DNA of 64,000 bases from Kitasatospora mediocidica KCTC 9733 (GCF_000744225.1 NZ_JQLN01000006.1:620001-684000); one strand, 5' to 3'. Shown: positions 1 to 8,516, numbered from the stretch's first letter. Program-made: numbers and translations. Notes: generated from the sequence alone by a model not told the origin.

Positions 1-42
1 AGGCGCGCAGTGGATGCGACCCGGCAGAGAGGAACCGACGTG

Positions 43-333
43 ATGACTTTCATCGAGTACACCCCGGAACTGGAGGAACTCCGTTCCCATGCCGGGGCGT
101 TCGTCAACGATTGCCCAGAGGTGTGGGTGTCCGTGGAGGCCGAGTGCACAGTGGTGTTCGGCGGCGACGATCCGAGCCTCCTGCTTCGGGCCGCGGCCGA
201 CTGGATGCGGGAGGGGCCGAGCGGATACACCGTTCGAGCCGTCCGCTGGGAGCGTCGCGCCGGGAGTACGGCCCAGGCACTCTGCCTGACGGTGGCGCGC
301 GAGTCGCGGCCTGGCGCGGCCGTCCAGCTCTGA
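43..333 (+). CDS. Hypothetical protein, 96 aa
   Basis: I do not recognise the family. The ATG start is preceded by a purine-rich AGAGGAA six to nine bases upstream; a GTG one codon earlier would also fit. The product is a small acidic soluble protein with no signal peptide or membrane segment. Its C-terminal half is arginine-rich. Codon use is typical of the genome. The next gene lies on the opposite strand and the two converge, so this is the last gene of an operon or a lone gene cut off from its context by the window edge. Confidence 0.6.
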   Translation: MTFIEYTPELEELRSHAGAFVNDCPEVWVSVEAECTVVFGGDDPSLLLRAAADWMREGPSGYTVRAVRWERRAGSTAQALCLTVARESRPGAAVQL

Positions 334-372
334 CGGCCGCAGACCATGAGGTCCGGCGCGCGCGGGGGCGTA

Positions 373-843
373 TCAGTCGTTCTGGTGGCCCGCCACTGCG
401 GCCATGGCCGGCTCGGGCACCGCCTCGCTGCGGGCCGCCGGACGTGCTGACGGAAGTCCCAGTACCGGTGCCGTTCCGGTGAGGTGGAGGAGTCGCAGCA
501 CCACCTGTGAGGCGCGCTCGAGGTGGAAGGTGGCTCCGCTGTCGGCGATGCGGCGGTAGGCACGGAGCAGGCTCCCCAGTCCGGCGCAGTCGCAGAAGGA
601 CACCTCTCGCAGATCGAGGACCACGATGCGCGGACGGCCGAGCAGGGACTTCTCGACTGCCGAGGCCAGGCCGGGCGCGGTCTCGAGGTCCAGTTCACCG
701 CTGAGCCGCAGGTGAGCCACGGCTGCGTGCACGGCGACGCGAACGGTGAGCAGGTCCGTCGGCGCCCCGTGATCGTCCTGCGGGGCGGAGAGTGCCGGTC
801 CGGCGCCCTCCGAGGCGCGAAAAGTGGACGGTCGTTCGGCCAT
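373..843 (-). CDS. STAS-domain anti-sigma factor antagonist-like protein
   Basis: 156 aa. Residues about 35-135 form a STAS domain: the strand-rich segment AVAHLRLSGELDLETAPGL is followed by IVVLDLREVSFCDCAGLGSL. Family members bind anti-sigma kinases of the SpoIIAB/RsbW type and are switched off by phosphorylation of a Ser in the DSSGL loop. Here that loop reads DCAGL, so the usual phospho-acceptor Ser is absent. The protein may therefore be constitutively active or use another partner. The ATG at 843 is chosen because GGGAGG lies six bases upstream; the longer frame to 873 has no such site. The N-terminal 30 residues and the Ala/Pro-rich tail look disordered. Confidence 0.85.
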   Translation of the reverse strand: MAERPSTFRASEGAGPALSAPQDDHGAPTDLLTVRVAVHAAVAHLRLSGELDLETAPGLASAVEKSLLGRPRIVVLDLREVSFCDCAGLGSLLRAYRRIADSGATFHLERASQVVLRLLHLTGTAPVLGLPSARPAARSEAVPEPAMAAVAGHQND

Positions 844-1034
844 GAAAGGCCTCCCTTCGCCGGGTAGGCCCAAAGGTCACCCGGGACCGCAAGCTGCGGT
901 ACGGTCCACCATAGGGGAAACAGTTGCCAAGAGACAACAATCCACATCCGGCAAAGGTTCTGGCGGTGAACCTCGGGGCCGCCGCCCACCGGCCGCCAGT
1001 ACCTGACGCGGCACTGGGCCGTGTCTGACGCGGA

Positions 1035-1526
1035 CTAGGCGATGTGGGGGACGGCGGACGCGCCACCGTCCCCGTCGGCCACCCGCTGGTCGGCGGCCGC
1101 GCCGAACGCCCGCAGACCGGTGACCAGCGCCTTCCGGTCGGCAGGCCGCATGGCGTCGAGTACCTGCGCCAGTCCGGCTTCGCGACGGGCCCGCAGTTCC
1201 GCGAGGAAGGTGCGGCTCTGGGTCGTCAGATGCAGTTCGAGCTCTCGGCGGCTGCTCGGGCTCGCCGACCGCCGTAGGAATCCCACAGCCTCCAGCCGGT
1301 CGCACAGCCGACTCACCGAGGACGGGCGGGAGTCCAGTGTCTCGGTCAGTGTGCGGAGGTTGATTCCCTCGTTCTTCTCCAGGACGTACAGCACCTGCAG
1401 TTGGGACACCGACACCGGAACGGAGGACAGGTCCCGGCCACCGCCCCACAGCACCTCCAGCAGCTCCACCACGGAGGACGCGGCGGCTGCGTCTGTGCGG
1501 CCCGAAAGCGGGGAGACGATATCCAT
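1035..1526 (-). CDS. MarR-family transcriptional regulator
   Basis: 163 aa winged-helix protein. The core runs from SVSQLQVLYVLEKNEGINLRTLTETL through SSVSRLCDRLEAVGFLRR (recognition helix and wing start, residues about 45-95), with flanking helices for dimerisation. MarR proteins usually repress an adjacent or divergent gene and release DNA on ligand binding. The gene is divergent from the SpoIIE-type phosphatase gene at 1610. A short perfect palindrome (1555-1565) sits in the shared 83-bp gap, so mutual control of the pair is plausible. The ligand cannot be inferred. Confidence 0.88.
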   Translation of the reverse strand: MDIVSPLSGRTDAAAASSVVELLEVLWGGGRDLSSVPVSVSQLQVLYVLEKNEGINLRTLTETLDSRPSSVSRLCDRLEAVGFLRRSASPSSRRELELHLTTQSRTFLAELRARREAGLAQVLDAMRPADRKALVTGLRAFGAAADQRVADGDGGASAVPHIA

Positions 1527-1554
1527 GAAGCCAGTCTGACACCTGAGGAGATCG

Positions 1555-1565
1555 GGTCAATGACC
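1555..1565. promoter_or_regulatory. Candidate MarR operator in divergent gap
   Basis: GGTCA-A-TGACC is a perfect 5+1+5 palindrome between the divergent MarR and phosphatase genes. It lies 29 bp from the MarR start and 45 bp from the phosphatase start. Assignment as an operator is inference from position and symmetry only. Confidence 0.35.
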
Positions 1566-1609
1566 TGGCAGCCCTATCAGTGGACTCCCGAACGGAAAGA
1601 CCGACCCCC

Positions 1610-2788
1610 ATGGCACCGAACATCTCGACCGTGGAGCGCGCACTGCGCGCCGCGGCTCCGCATGCTCTGCTCGACGCCCTCCGTGCCGCCCTGCTCGCGC
1701 ACTTCCCCGTTCGGGACGTCCGACTGCTGATGGCCGACTACAGCCAGACCGTGCTGCAGCCCGTCGCCGACCTGCCGCACACGTCCGCACCGCTTGCCGT
1801 GGGCGGCAGCGCCCCCGGCCGGGCGTTCGGATCCCAACAGCCGTTCGCCGAACCGGGCGAGGACGCCGGCCGGACGGTCCTGCACCTTCCGGTCACCGTA
1901 CGGGGTGACCGGCTCGGCATTCTCAGCGTCGGTGTCGCACAGGACGACCTCACCCCCGAACTGCGGGACGCGCTCGCGGAGATCGCCGAGATGCTCGGCC
2001 ACCAGATCGTGGTGGCCGAGCGCGACACCGACCTCTACCTCCAGGCCCGCCGGAAGGACCGCCTGACGCTCGCCGCCGAGATGCAGTGGCAGCTGCTCCC
2101 CGCCAGGGCCTGTGCCGGCGAGGAGTACGCGATCGGTGCCCAGTTGGAGCCCGCCTACGCCATCCACGGTGACAACTTCGACTGGTCGGCGACGGGCGAC
2201 CGGCTCACCCTGACCGTCACCAACGGCATGGGGGAGGGCATCGACGCGTCGCTGCTCACCAACCTCGCCATCAATGCCCTGCGCAACGCCCGCCGGGCCG
2301 GGGTCAGCATCGCCGACCAGGCCGCCCTGGCGGACCAGGCCGTCTACGGGCAGCACAGGGGTGCGGCGCACGTGTCCGTGCTGCTGTTGGAGTTCCGGCT
2401 GGACAGCGGCGAGGTGGAGATCGTCGACGCGGGCTCGCCGCAGCTGCTGCGTCTGCGAGGCGGCACGGTCGAGCGGATCCAGTTCGAGGCGCAGCTCCCG
2501 CTCGGCATGGCCGACGACACCCCCTACCGCGCCCAGCGGATCCAGGTCCTGCCCGGGGACCGGCTGATCTTCGTCAGTGACGGCGTCCACGCGGTGGCGT
2601 CGGAGCTGGGTGAGGCGTACGGGGAGCGGGCCCTGGCCCGCGCCATCCTGGCCACCAGACTGCTGCCCGCCGCCGAGGTGCCGCGCGCCGTGCTGGTCGA
2701 ACTCGCCCGACACCGGGACGCCGACCCGGACGACGACGCCCTGGTGGTCTGCCTCGACTGGTACGGCCGCCGAGCCGCGGAGCCGTGA
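1610..2788 (+). CDS. GAF/SpoIIE-type PP2C serine phosphatase
   Basis: 392 aa. The N-terminal half (about 20-150) looks like a GAF-type sensor (LLMADYSQTVLQPVADLP ... LHLPVTVRGDRLGILSVG). The C-terminal half (about 170-385) is the PP2C-like SpoIIE domain, starting at RLTLAAEMQWQLLP and continuing through GDNFDWSATGDRLTLTVTNGMGEGIDASLL and the late motif DRLIFVSDGV. Such phosphatases dephosphorylate STAS antagonists and so free alternative sigma factors. The metal-binding Asp pattern is softened: the usual GGDW/DVMGHG is replaced by DNFDW and VTNGMGEG, so activity may be reduced. ATG 1610 is chosen over the upstream frame start because GGAAAG precedes it. It could act on the STAS protein encoded at 373, but that is inference. 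Confidence 0.82.
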   Translation: MAPNISTVERALRAAAPHALLDALRAALLAHFPVRDVRLLMADYSQTVLQPVADLPHTSAPLAVGGSAPGRAFGSQQPFAEPGEDAGRTVLHLPVTVRGDRLGILSVGVAQDDLTPELRDALAEIAEMLGHQIVVAERDTDLYLQARRKDRLTLAAEMQWQLLPARACAGEEYAIGAQLEPAYAIHGDNFDWSATGDRLTLTVTNGMGEGIDASLLTNLAINALRNARRAGVSIADQAALADQAVYGQHRGAAHVSVLLLEFRLDSGEVEIVDAGSPQLLRLRGGTVERIQFEAQLPLGMADDTPYRAQRIQVLPGDRLIFVSDGVHAVASELGEAYGERALARAILATRLLPAAEVPRAVLVELARHRDADPDDDALVVCLDWYGRRAAEP

Positions 2789-3554
2789 TCGCCGCTCACA
2801 GGTGGAGAGGTGCGCCCCGGTCACGCCTGCCAGGCGGCCTAGGGGCACCAACCTGCTCTTCGGACACGGAAAAATCTATGCTGGCTGGAGTAGACATTGC
2901 CATGCGCCGTGGTTAGTGTTTCTCTCGCAGGCGCAGTCAAGCAGTACCCACCAGACACGAACTGGTGGGGTGTGGCACAGAAGTTCGCAGGTCGGCACGG
3001 GTGTGGGGTCTTGAAGCCAGAGCAGGATCAGGACGGCGACAGGACCGGCAGCCGGGCCGGGCGGCCCGCAGGTATCAGGGGCCACCACCGAGCGGCACCG
3101 AGCAGTCGCGTTTCGCGGGATCTCAGTGAAGGCGTCAGGGCTGCGGGCGCGCGTGCTGGGAGTTCGGCAGTGGGGTTCCAAGCCAGTGAAAGTGTGGGAC
3201 GGGCGACGGGGCTGGCTGCCGGACACACGGTGGCCCGGTAGGGCCATCCTGCAGTGCAACAGGTAGTTGGCAGTAAACCAGCGAGTACAGAGGATGAACG
3301 GAGGGACAGAGCGCCATCAGGATCGCCCGGCTCGTGATCCATTCACCCGGGCGGACACCGCAGACCCCCTTTGAGTACGAGGACGGTGGTTTCCGGTCAC
3401 GCATACGCGATCCCCGCATGCCCCTTACCCAGGGTTCGTGCGGAACAAGGAACCCGGCTCACGCCGGTAGATGGTGTTGTTCCCCTTCGGGGCCCCGGAG
3501 CCGCAATGGCCTCGGGGCCCCTCGACGCGTTCCCCAGGAACCAAGAGAGGTGCA
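2789..3554. other. Long non-coding stretch: promoter plus structured leader of the HTH gene
   Basis: No convincing gene on either strand in 766 bp. A good sigma-70-type promoter is present: TAGACA at 2891-2896, a 17-bp spacer, and TAGTGT at 2914-2919. About 30 bases into the predicted transcript is a perfect 8-bp hairpin (2947-2954 with 2962-2969, loop of 7). The following 500 bases lack plausible codon structure. Transcription from this promoter would give the downstream HTH gene a leader of about 630 nt, or a separate small RNA. A -35/-10 for the gene closer to 3555 was not obvious. Confidence 0.4.
3482..3521 (+). promoter_or_regulatory. Alternative hairpins in leader of HTH gene
   Basis: Two mutually exclusive stems share the GGGG at 3489-3492. 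One is the short hairpin CCCC-TTC-GGGG (3482-3492). The other pairs GGGGCCCCG (3489-3497) with CGGGGCCCC (3513-3521). The second ends 33 bases before the GTG start at 3555. Competing structures here could govern read-through or translation; this is inference. Confidence 0.4.
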
Positions 3555-3905
3555 GTGACTACGACGACCGACAGGCCCGCTACCCCCGACTCCCTCGACG
3601 ACGACGACTACCCCGCCTACACGATGGGCCGCGCCGCCGAGATGACCGGCACCACGCCCGGCTTCCTACGCTCTCTCGGGGAACAGGGTGTCATCACACC
3701 CCTGCGCTCCGACGGTGGCCACCGCCGCTACTCCCGTTACCAACTACGCATCGCCATGCGCGCCCGCGACCTCGTCGACCAGGGCACCGCAGTCGACGCG
3801 GCGTGCCGCATCATCATCCTCGAAGACCAACTCGAGGAAGCCCTGCGCATCAACGAGCAACTCCGCCGCTCCCAGCCCGGCGAGGAAACTGCCACCGACA
3901 ACTGA
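3555..3905 (+). CDS. MerR-like helix-turn-helix regulator
   Basis: 116 aa. An acidic N-terminus (DSLDDDDYPAY) precedes a MerR-type HTH and wing (TMGRAAEMTGTTPGFLRSLGEQG, then LRSDGGHRRYSRYQL), residues about 17-65. A helical tail (IIILEDQLEEALRINEQLRR) is suited to dimerisation, but there is no ligand-binding domain. Proteins of this layout are widespread in streptomycetes and often lie near cold-shock or stress genes. The start is a GTG at 3555 because AGAGAGG lies four bases before it; the upstream reading frame overlaps the structured leader and has no ribosome site. Confidence 0.82.
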   Translation: MTTTTDRPATPDSLDDDDYPAYTMGRAAEMTGTTPGFLRSLGEQGVITPLRSDGGHRRYSRYQLRIAMRARDLVDQGTAVDAACRIIILEDQLEEALRINEQLRRSQPGEETATDN

Positions 3906-4353
3906 CGCCATTGCCCGCCCACAGCTCCCTCGAGACCGGCCGGCGGTGAGTGACAGATGCTCACCGCGGGCCAACCGGGGGACCCGCAGGCGGAAGACCG
4001 GCCGTTCGCGTCAGCAGATGGATGGCGCCCGGACCGGAGGTCGCGTCGCACACCCCGGTGCGGCCGATGCCGTCCCCGGATAGGCGAACACCTGCTCCAC
4101 ATCCCACTGGCGCAGCCGCTTCAGGACGTCATCCGCACCCTTCATCGCATGGGATCCAATCACTGCGGGCCGCCCCGAAGGACCACCGGACGCGGGCCCG
4201 CTCCATCGCTCCAGCGCTTCGTCTGACCGGTGAGGGCGGCGTGAAACTCCCTGCCGAGGCCGGCTGCCCCGGACAGTCCCGGCGGAAAATCCAGACGAAT
4301 GTTCCCCCGACAGCGGGGAAAGCGATGTCTCAACACCGACTGTGGAGGTCACG
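3906..4353. other. Intergenic stretch, no supported gene
   Basis: 448 bp. Reading frames here are scrambled and lack ribosome sites. A weak inverted repeat TTCCCC/GGGGAA (4302-4307 and 4315-4320) sits 33 bp before the hydrophobic protein gene and may belong to its promoter. Confidence 0.3.
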
Positions 4354-4524
4354 ATGGGTCCCCTTCTTCTCGTCCTGCTGTTGGCTCTGATCCTCTTCGG
4401 CGCCGGATTCGCACTGAAAATCCTCTGGTGGGTCGCCGTCGTCGTCCTGGTGGTGTGGCTGGTCGGATTCGTCGCCCGGGGCACCCACGCCTCCGGCAGC
4501 CGAAACCGCTGGTACCGCTGGTAA
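4354..4524 (+). CDS. Small hydrophobic membrane protein (DUF5670-like)
   Basis: 56 aa with two predicted membrane segments (PLLLVLLLALILFGAGFAL and ILWWVAVVVLVVWLVGFV) and a short basic/aromatic tail ending NRWYRW. This layout matches the small hydrophobic proteins grouped as DUF5670, found beside stress genes in actinomycetes. Function is unknown; a membrane-stress role is only suggested by the CsbD gene downstream. ATG 4354 follows GGAGG by six bases. A GTG at 4342 is in frame but would overlap that ribosome site. Confidence 0.75.
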   Translation: MGPLLLVLLLALILFGAGFALKILWWVAVVVLVVWLVGFVARGTHASGSRNRWYRW

Positions 4525-4646
4525 CCCAGGAGTTCGATGTGTGAAGGCCGTGGTCCTGGGCAACCGCGTGGTGAGGGAGCGAGCCGCTTCAGCGGCGGGA
4601 CGCTTCAAATGATCGGCACTGGACGTCTATCTCAGGAGGATTTCTC

Positions 4647-4832
4647 ATGGGTGAGGGTGACAAGGTTTCCAACATGGCCGACAAGGCCAAGGGCAAGGCG
4701 AAGGAGGCCGCCGGAAAGGCCGTCGGCAATGAGCGCCTGGTAGCGGAGGGCAAGGGCGACCAGGTCCGAGGAGACGCCAAGCAGGCCGGCGAGAAGGTCA
4801 AGGACGCGGTCAAGGACGTTCTCGACCGCTGA
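4647..4832 (+). CDS. CsbD-family stress protein
   Basis: 61 aa, highly charged and Lys/Ala/Gly-rich, with the CsbD pattern ADKAKGKAKEAAGKAVGN followed by GKGDQVRGDAKQAGEKVKDAV. Family members are small helical proteins induced by general stress sigma factors; the molecular role is unclear. A strong AGGAGG lies eight bases before the ATG. It is followed within 15 bp by a long terminator hairpin, so it is probably a single-gene or two-gene unit with the hydrophobic protein upstream. Confidence 0.9.
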   Translation: MGEGDKVSNMADKAKGKAKEAAGKAVGNERLVAEGKGDQVRGDAKQAGEKVKDAVKDVLDR

Positions 4833-4847
4833 GGCACGACACGCCAG

Positions 4848-4886
4848 GGGGAGTTCCCCGAACCCGACGGGTTCGGGGAACTCCCC
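4848..4886. terminator. Perfect 18-bp hairpin after csbD
   Basis: 4848-4865 pairs perfectly with 4869-4886 around a GAC loop. There is no clear T-run, as is usual for actinomycete terminators. Confidence 0.8.
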
Positions 4887-4956
4887 TGTGGTAGCCCTTG
4901 GAATGCTGCTGGTTACGGTCTGCTCGGCAGGCTCTTCAACGCACCGCTGATGACAT

Positions 4957-5094
4957 TCAGCGAGTGGGGGCCACCGCCCTGATCCGGGGTATAAGGAGCG
5001 AGGATCGGGTCGGCTTACCTTTCTGTTCCATCTTGCGGACGGTGGCCTTCGCCAGCCTGAGAAGCTTCTGATGCGGATCTCCGAATATTCCCAT
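4957..5094 (-). CDS. Possible small ORF, 45 aa, or 5' remnant of a lost gene
   Basis: Starts ATG at 5094 with AAGGTGG seven bases upstream. The first 27 residues (MGIFGDPHQKLLRLAKATV, then RKMEQKGK) look like a genuine amphipathic N-terminus. After that the sequence becomes featureless (SLLIPRIRAVAPTR). This is what a real gene truncated shortly after its start would look like. I do not recognise the family. The remainder of 4887-5337 holds nothing else I can support. Confidence 0.35.
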   Translation of the reverse strand: MGIFGDPHQKLLRLAKATVRKMEQKGKPTRSSLLIPRIRAVAPTR

Positions 5095-5337
5095 GGCATC
5101 CACCTTCCGGAGTGCTCATTCTTCACGCTCGAAGAGAGCGCACTGCTGACTAACCGTCAGTCCGCTGTGACCGGATGGTCCATGGCCCCGGAGAACCTGG
5201 CCACCAGTCCTGTCGAGCTGCGCCCTGCCTCAGCTGCGTCCTGGATCACCCGCGGTCTGGATGGGGTCTATGCCCAGTGAGCGTTCGAGATTAGCGATCT
5301 GTTCGTTCGTTCGCTTCGCCCGGAATCTCTCCTTCAT

Positions 5338-5898
5338 TCAAGGCCGGAGGAGTTCGCAGAAGCGGTCCAGGGCAAGGTCAGTGCGGCGGCGGTCGCCGGT
5401 GGTCGTGAGATCGAACAGCAGGCCCCGCATGACGGCCATGGCCAGCGTGGGGGTGACGGTGTCGTCCGGGCCGGTGGTGGCGTCGGGGAACGTGGCGCCG
5501 AGGGTGTCGAACCAGCCGGTGATCGCCTCGGCCTGGTCCGGGTAGTTCTCGGGGTGGGCGAGGCCGTCGGCGTGCACCTCGAAGATCAGCCGGACGTACG
5601 AGGCGCGTTCGGGTGCGCTCATCCAGGCCCAGATGGCGCGCAGGCGTTCCTCCGGGGATGCCGTCTTTGGCGGGAGGTTCTCGGTCAACCGTGTCGCACC
5701 GCGGCGGCGGGCCTCGGCGAGGACGGCAGCCACCAGCTCCTGCTTGCTCTCGAAGTCGTAGAGCAACATCCGGGGGCTGGTGTCGAGAGCCGCGGCCAGT
5801 GGCCGCAGGCTCAACCCGGCCAGGCCGTGTGCCAGGACGTAGTCGGTCGCCCGTGCCAACGTGCGCTCCCGCCGGGCGGGGTCTGGGGGTCGCCCCAC
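5338..5898 (-). CDS. TetR-family regulator
   Basis: 186 aa. The N-terminal HTH (about 10-55) reads RRERTLARATDYVLAHGLAGLSL...AAALDTSPRMLLYDFESKQEL, with the TetR signature in which the recognition helix is followed by a Y/F. The C-terminal ligand domain has no distinctive motif. It is divergent from the patatin-like gene at 5981, which is the obvious target. An inverted repeat (5952-5980) overlaps that gene's ribosome site. Confidence 0.9.
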   Translation of the reverse strand: MGRPPDPARRERTLARATDYVLAHGLAGLSLRPLAAALDTSPRMLLYDFESKQELVAAVLAEARRRGATRLTENLPPKTASPEERLRAIWAWMSAPERASYVRLIFEVHADGLAHPENYPDQAEAITGWFDTLGATFPDATTGPDDTVTPTLAMAVMRGLLFDLTTTGDRRRTDLALDRFCELLRP

Positions 5899-5951
5899 GG
5901 CGGACCATCCTCTCGGTACTGCGGATCTGAGCCGGCATCAGTATATGGTAC

Positions 5952-5980
5952 GACTGTTTCAATAACGAGAGGAGACAGTC
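5952..5980. promoter_or_regulatory. Candidate TetR operator over the patatin ribosome site
   Basis: GACTGTTTC (5952-5960) and GAGACAGTC (5972-5980) form an inverted repeat with eight of nine matched positions. It ends at the base before the ATG at 5981 and encloses the AGAGGAG ribosome site. A repressor bound here would block initiation or elongation of the patatin gene. Confidence 0.45.
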
Positions 5981-6835
5981 ATGCACGCACTCGACCGGGC
6001 GCTCGTCCTGGGCGCCGGAGGTCTCGTCGGCACAGCCTGGATGGCCGGACTGGCCTGCGGACTGCACCGCGCCGGGGTGGACCTCGGCGAGGCCGACCTG
6101 TTCGTCGGCACCTCGGCCGGCGCGATCCTCGCCGCACTGCTGGCCACCGGCCAGGACCCGGGCCGACTCGCCACCCCAGTACGCCCCGCCGACACCAACA
6201 GCACCCCGCCCCAGGTGGACGGGCGCCGGTTGGGCGAAGCGTTCGCCGTGCTCGGCAATGCCGCCTCGAACCCAGCCGAGGCCTGGCGCCGAGTGGGCCA
6301 GATCGCGCTCGCCGCCGAAACCGGCCCCGAGCAGGCACATGTCACCCGGATGCGCGCCATGGCCGGCGCAGACCAATGGCCGGATCGGAAGCTGCTCATC
6401 ACCGCGATGGACGCCGAGACCGGCGCGCAGGAGGTCTTCGACCGCGCGAGTGGCGCACCCCTGCCCTCCGCCGTCGCGGCAAGCGCGGCCTTCCCGGGCA
6501 TCTACCCACCGATCACCATCAACGGCCGCCGATACATGGACGGCTCCCTGCGGTCGGCAACCAACGCCGCACTCGCGGCCGGAGCCCGCACGCTCGTCGC
6601 GATCGACCCGCAGGCGCACCTGTTTCCCCGCGAGTTGCTCCACCAGGAGCTGGCGGTCGCCGCGGCGCACACAGTGGTGACCATCGAGCCCGATCCGGCA
6701 TCTGTACGCGCATTCGGCTCGGACCTCAACGACCGCACGGTCTGGGAACCGGCCTACCAGGCGGGCCTTCGGCAAGCCGCCGATGCCGCAGAGCAGCTCC
6801 GCCTCGCCTGGAAGACCGGATCCGACATGGACTGA
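5981..6835 (+). CDS. Patatin-like phospholipase
   Basis: 284 aa. The N-terminus has the oxyanion-type glycine run LGAGGLVG. Then comes the nucleophile elbow GTSAG (G-x-S-x-G, Ser about 46), and later the patatin Asp in YMDGSLRSATNAALA (D-G, residues about 187). These give the Ser-Asp dyad of acyl hydrolases that act on membrane lipids or acyl esters. There is no signal peptide, so it should be cytoplasmic or membrane-associated from inside. It is controlled in all likelihood by the divergent TetR gene. Substrate is unknown. Confidence 0.9.
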   Translation: MHALDRALVLGAGGLVGTAWMAGLACGLHRAGVDLGEADLFVGTSAGAILAALLATGQDPGRLATPVRPADTNSTPPQVDGRRLGEAFAVLGNAASNPAEAWRRVGQIALAAETGPEQAHVTRMRAMAGADQWPDRKLLITAMDAETGAQEVFDRASGAPLPSAVAASAAFPGIYPPITINGRRYMDGSLRSATNAALAAGARTLVAIDPQAHLFPRELLHQELAVAAAHTVVTIEPDPASVRAFGSDLNDRTVWEPAYQAGLRQAADAAEQLRLAWKTGSDMD

Positions 6836-7071
6836 CCGTCCGCCCGATCCCCAGACTGCTGCCCGTCCGGTTGACCCCGCCCTCGGCCCTGGTCCTACCT
6901 ACAGCTGATTCGCGACGAGCTACCACCGCCGGCAAGCCGTCCGGTCGTCAAGATCACGATCTACCGCTGGAGTGCTCAGCGCTGTCGATCACCGACCGCG
7001 GCGTGACCGCTCTCCTGAGCGAGAGCACCATCGGCCCGCAGCTCGCCCAGGCGATCGGCTCCCGCCCGCTC

Positions 7072-8448
7072 TCAGGCCACCGCGGTCTCCGTGCTCGGTG
7101 CTTGGGGCTGCTCGGGGACGGCAGGCCGGTGGTCGGTGGGGTCGGCGAGGACGGTCTCGTCGAAGGGGATCCGGCCGGCGAGCACCTCGCTCACCCGGGC
7201 GTGGTCGATCTCCTTGGTCCAGTGACCGATCAGGACGGTGGCCACCGCGTTTCCGGCGAAGTTGGTCAGCGCGCGGGCCTCGGACATGAAGCGGTCGATG
7301 CCGACGATCAGGCCGACGCCGTCCACGAGTTCGGGCCGGTGTGACTGGAGGCCGCCGGCCAGGGTGGCGAGGCCCGCGCCGGTGACGCCGGCGGCGCCCT
7401 TGCTGGCGATCACCATGAAGACCAGCAGCGAGAACTGCTGGCCGAGCGAGAGCGGCCGGTCCATCGCCTGCGAGATGAAGATCGAGGACATCGTCAGGTA
7501 GATGGCGGTGCCGTCCAGGTTGAAGCTGTAGCCGGTCGGCACGGTGATGCCTACCACCGGACGGCTGACGCCGAGGTGCTCCATCTTCGCGATCAGCCTC
7601 GGCAGCGCGCTCTCGGAGGAGGAGGTGGAGAGGATCAGCAGCAGCTCGCGGGCAAGGTAGCGCAGCAGCGCGAGGACGTTGACGCCGGTGACCAGTCGCA
7701 GCAGCAGGCCGAGCACCACGATGACGAAGATCGCGCAGGTCAGGTAGAAGCCGACCATGATGACGGCCAGGCTCTTGAGCGCTGCCGTGCCGGTCGCGCC
7801 GACCACCGCCGCCATCGCGCCGAGGGCACCGATCGGGGCCACCCACATGATCATCGACATGACGCGGAAGACCAGCCGCTGCAGGCGCTCCACGCCGCGC
7901 AGCACCGGCGCACCGGCGCTGCCCATCGCCTGGAGTGCGAACCCGCAGAGCAGCGCGACCAGCAGGGTCTGCAGTACCTGGCCCTGGGTGAGTGCGGAGA
8001 GCAGGCTGGTCGGGATGATGCCGAGCAGGAAGTCGGTGGTGCTCTGCTGGCCGCCCACCGCCTGGGCGTGTCCGGCCTTGGCGAGCGCCTGGGTCAGGTG
8101 CAGGCCCGAGCCCGGCTCCAGCATGTTGCCGACCACCAGGCCGAGGCCGAGTGCGACGGTGGACATCACCAGGAAGTAGCCGAGTGCCAGGCCGCCCACC
8201 CGGCCGACCTTGGCGGCCTTGCTCACCGAACCGACGCCCAGCACGATGGTGCAGAAGATCACCGGGCTGATCATCATCTTGATCAGGTTGACGAAGCCCG
8301 TCCCGATCGGCTTGAGCTGGACGGCGAACGACGGCGCCGCCAGGCCGAGCACGATGCCGGCCAGGACCGCAGCCAGAACGGTGAGATAGAGGTAGTGGGT
8401 GCGGTCGGCCGGTCTCTTCGTCCGGTCGGTTGCTGCTGTGATCGTCAT
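7072..8448 (-). CDS. dctA: C4-dicarboxylate/H+ or Na+ symporter (DAACS family)
   Basis: 458 aa, of normal length for DctA/GltP proteins. Visible hallmarks are the N-terminal segment with GFVNLIKMMISPVIFCTIVLG, the serine-rich re-entrant loop STSSSESALPRLI, and the substrate/ion motif GYSFNLDGTAIYLTM. About eight membrane helices plus two hairpins are expected. The Ser-rich loop and the NLDGT motif favour dicarboxylates or glutamate as substrate. AAAGGAG precedes the ATG by eight bases. It is divergent from a DcuS/CitA-type sensor kinase and its regulator, the standard control for dctA. Direct repeats and a palindrome lie in the 136-bp gap. Confidence 0.93.
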   Translation of the reverse strand: MTITAATDRTKRPADRTHYLYLTVLAAVLAGIVLGLAAPSFAVQLKPIGTGFVNLIKMMISPVIFCTIVLGVGSVSKAAKVGRVGGLALGYFLVMSTVALGLGLVVGNMLEPGSGLHLTQALAKAGHAQAVGGQQSTTDFLLGIIPTSLLSALTQGQVLQTLLVALLCGFALQAMGSAGAPVLRGVERLQRLVFRVMSMIMWVAPIGALGAMAAVVGATGTAALKSLAVIMVGFYLTCAIFVIVVLGLLLRLVTGVNVLALLRYLARELLLILSTSSSESALPRLIAKMEHLGVSRPVVGITVPTGYSFNLDGTAIYLTMSSIFISQAMDRPLSLGQQFSLLVFMVIASKGAAGVTGAGLATLAGGLQSHRPELVDGVGLIVGIDRFMSEARALTNFAGNAVATVLIGHWTKEIDHARVSEVLAGRIPFDETVLADPTDHRPAVPEQPQAPSTETAVA

Positions 8449-8516
8449 GCGTCGGCTCCTTTGCCTGCATTCCCGCTGCCCGTGGGGGCGGGCCGCTCCG
8501 ACTATCGGCGCTGGAG

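Noticed and set aside
2876..3259. Overlapping frames of about 110-127 codons on both strands in the long leader region
   Set aside because: None has a ribosome site, normal codon bias or a motif; the stretch is better explained as promoter plus non-coding leader.
4302..4320. TTCCCC/GGGGAA inverted repeat before the hydrophobic protein gene as an operator
   Set aside because: Six-base arms in GC-rich DNA are expected by chance; kept only as a note in the intergenic entry.
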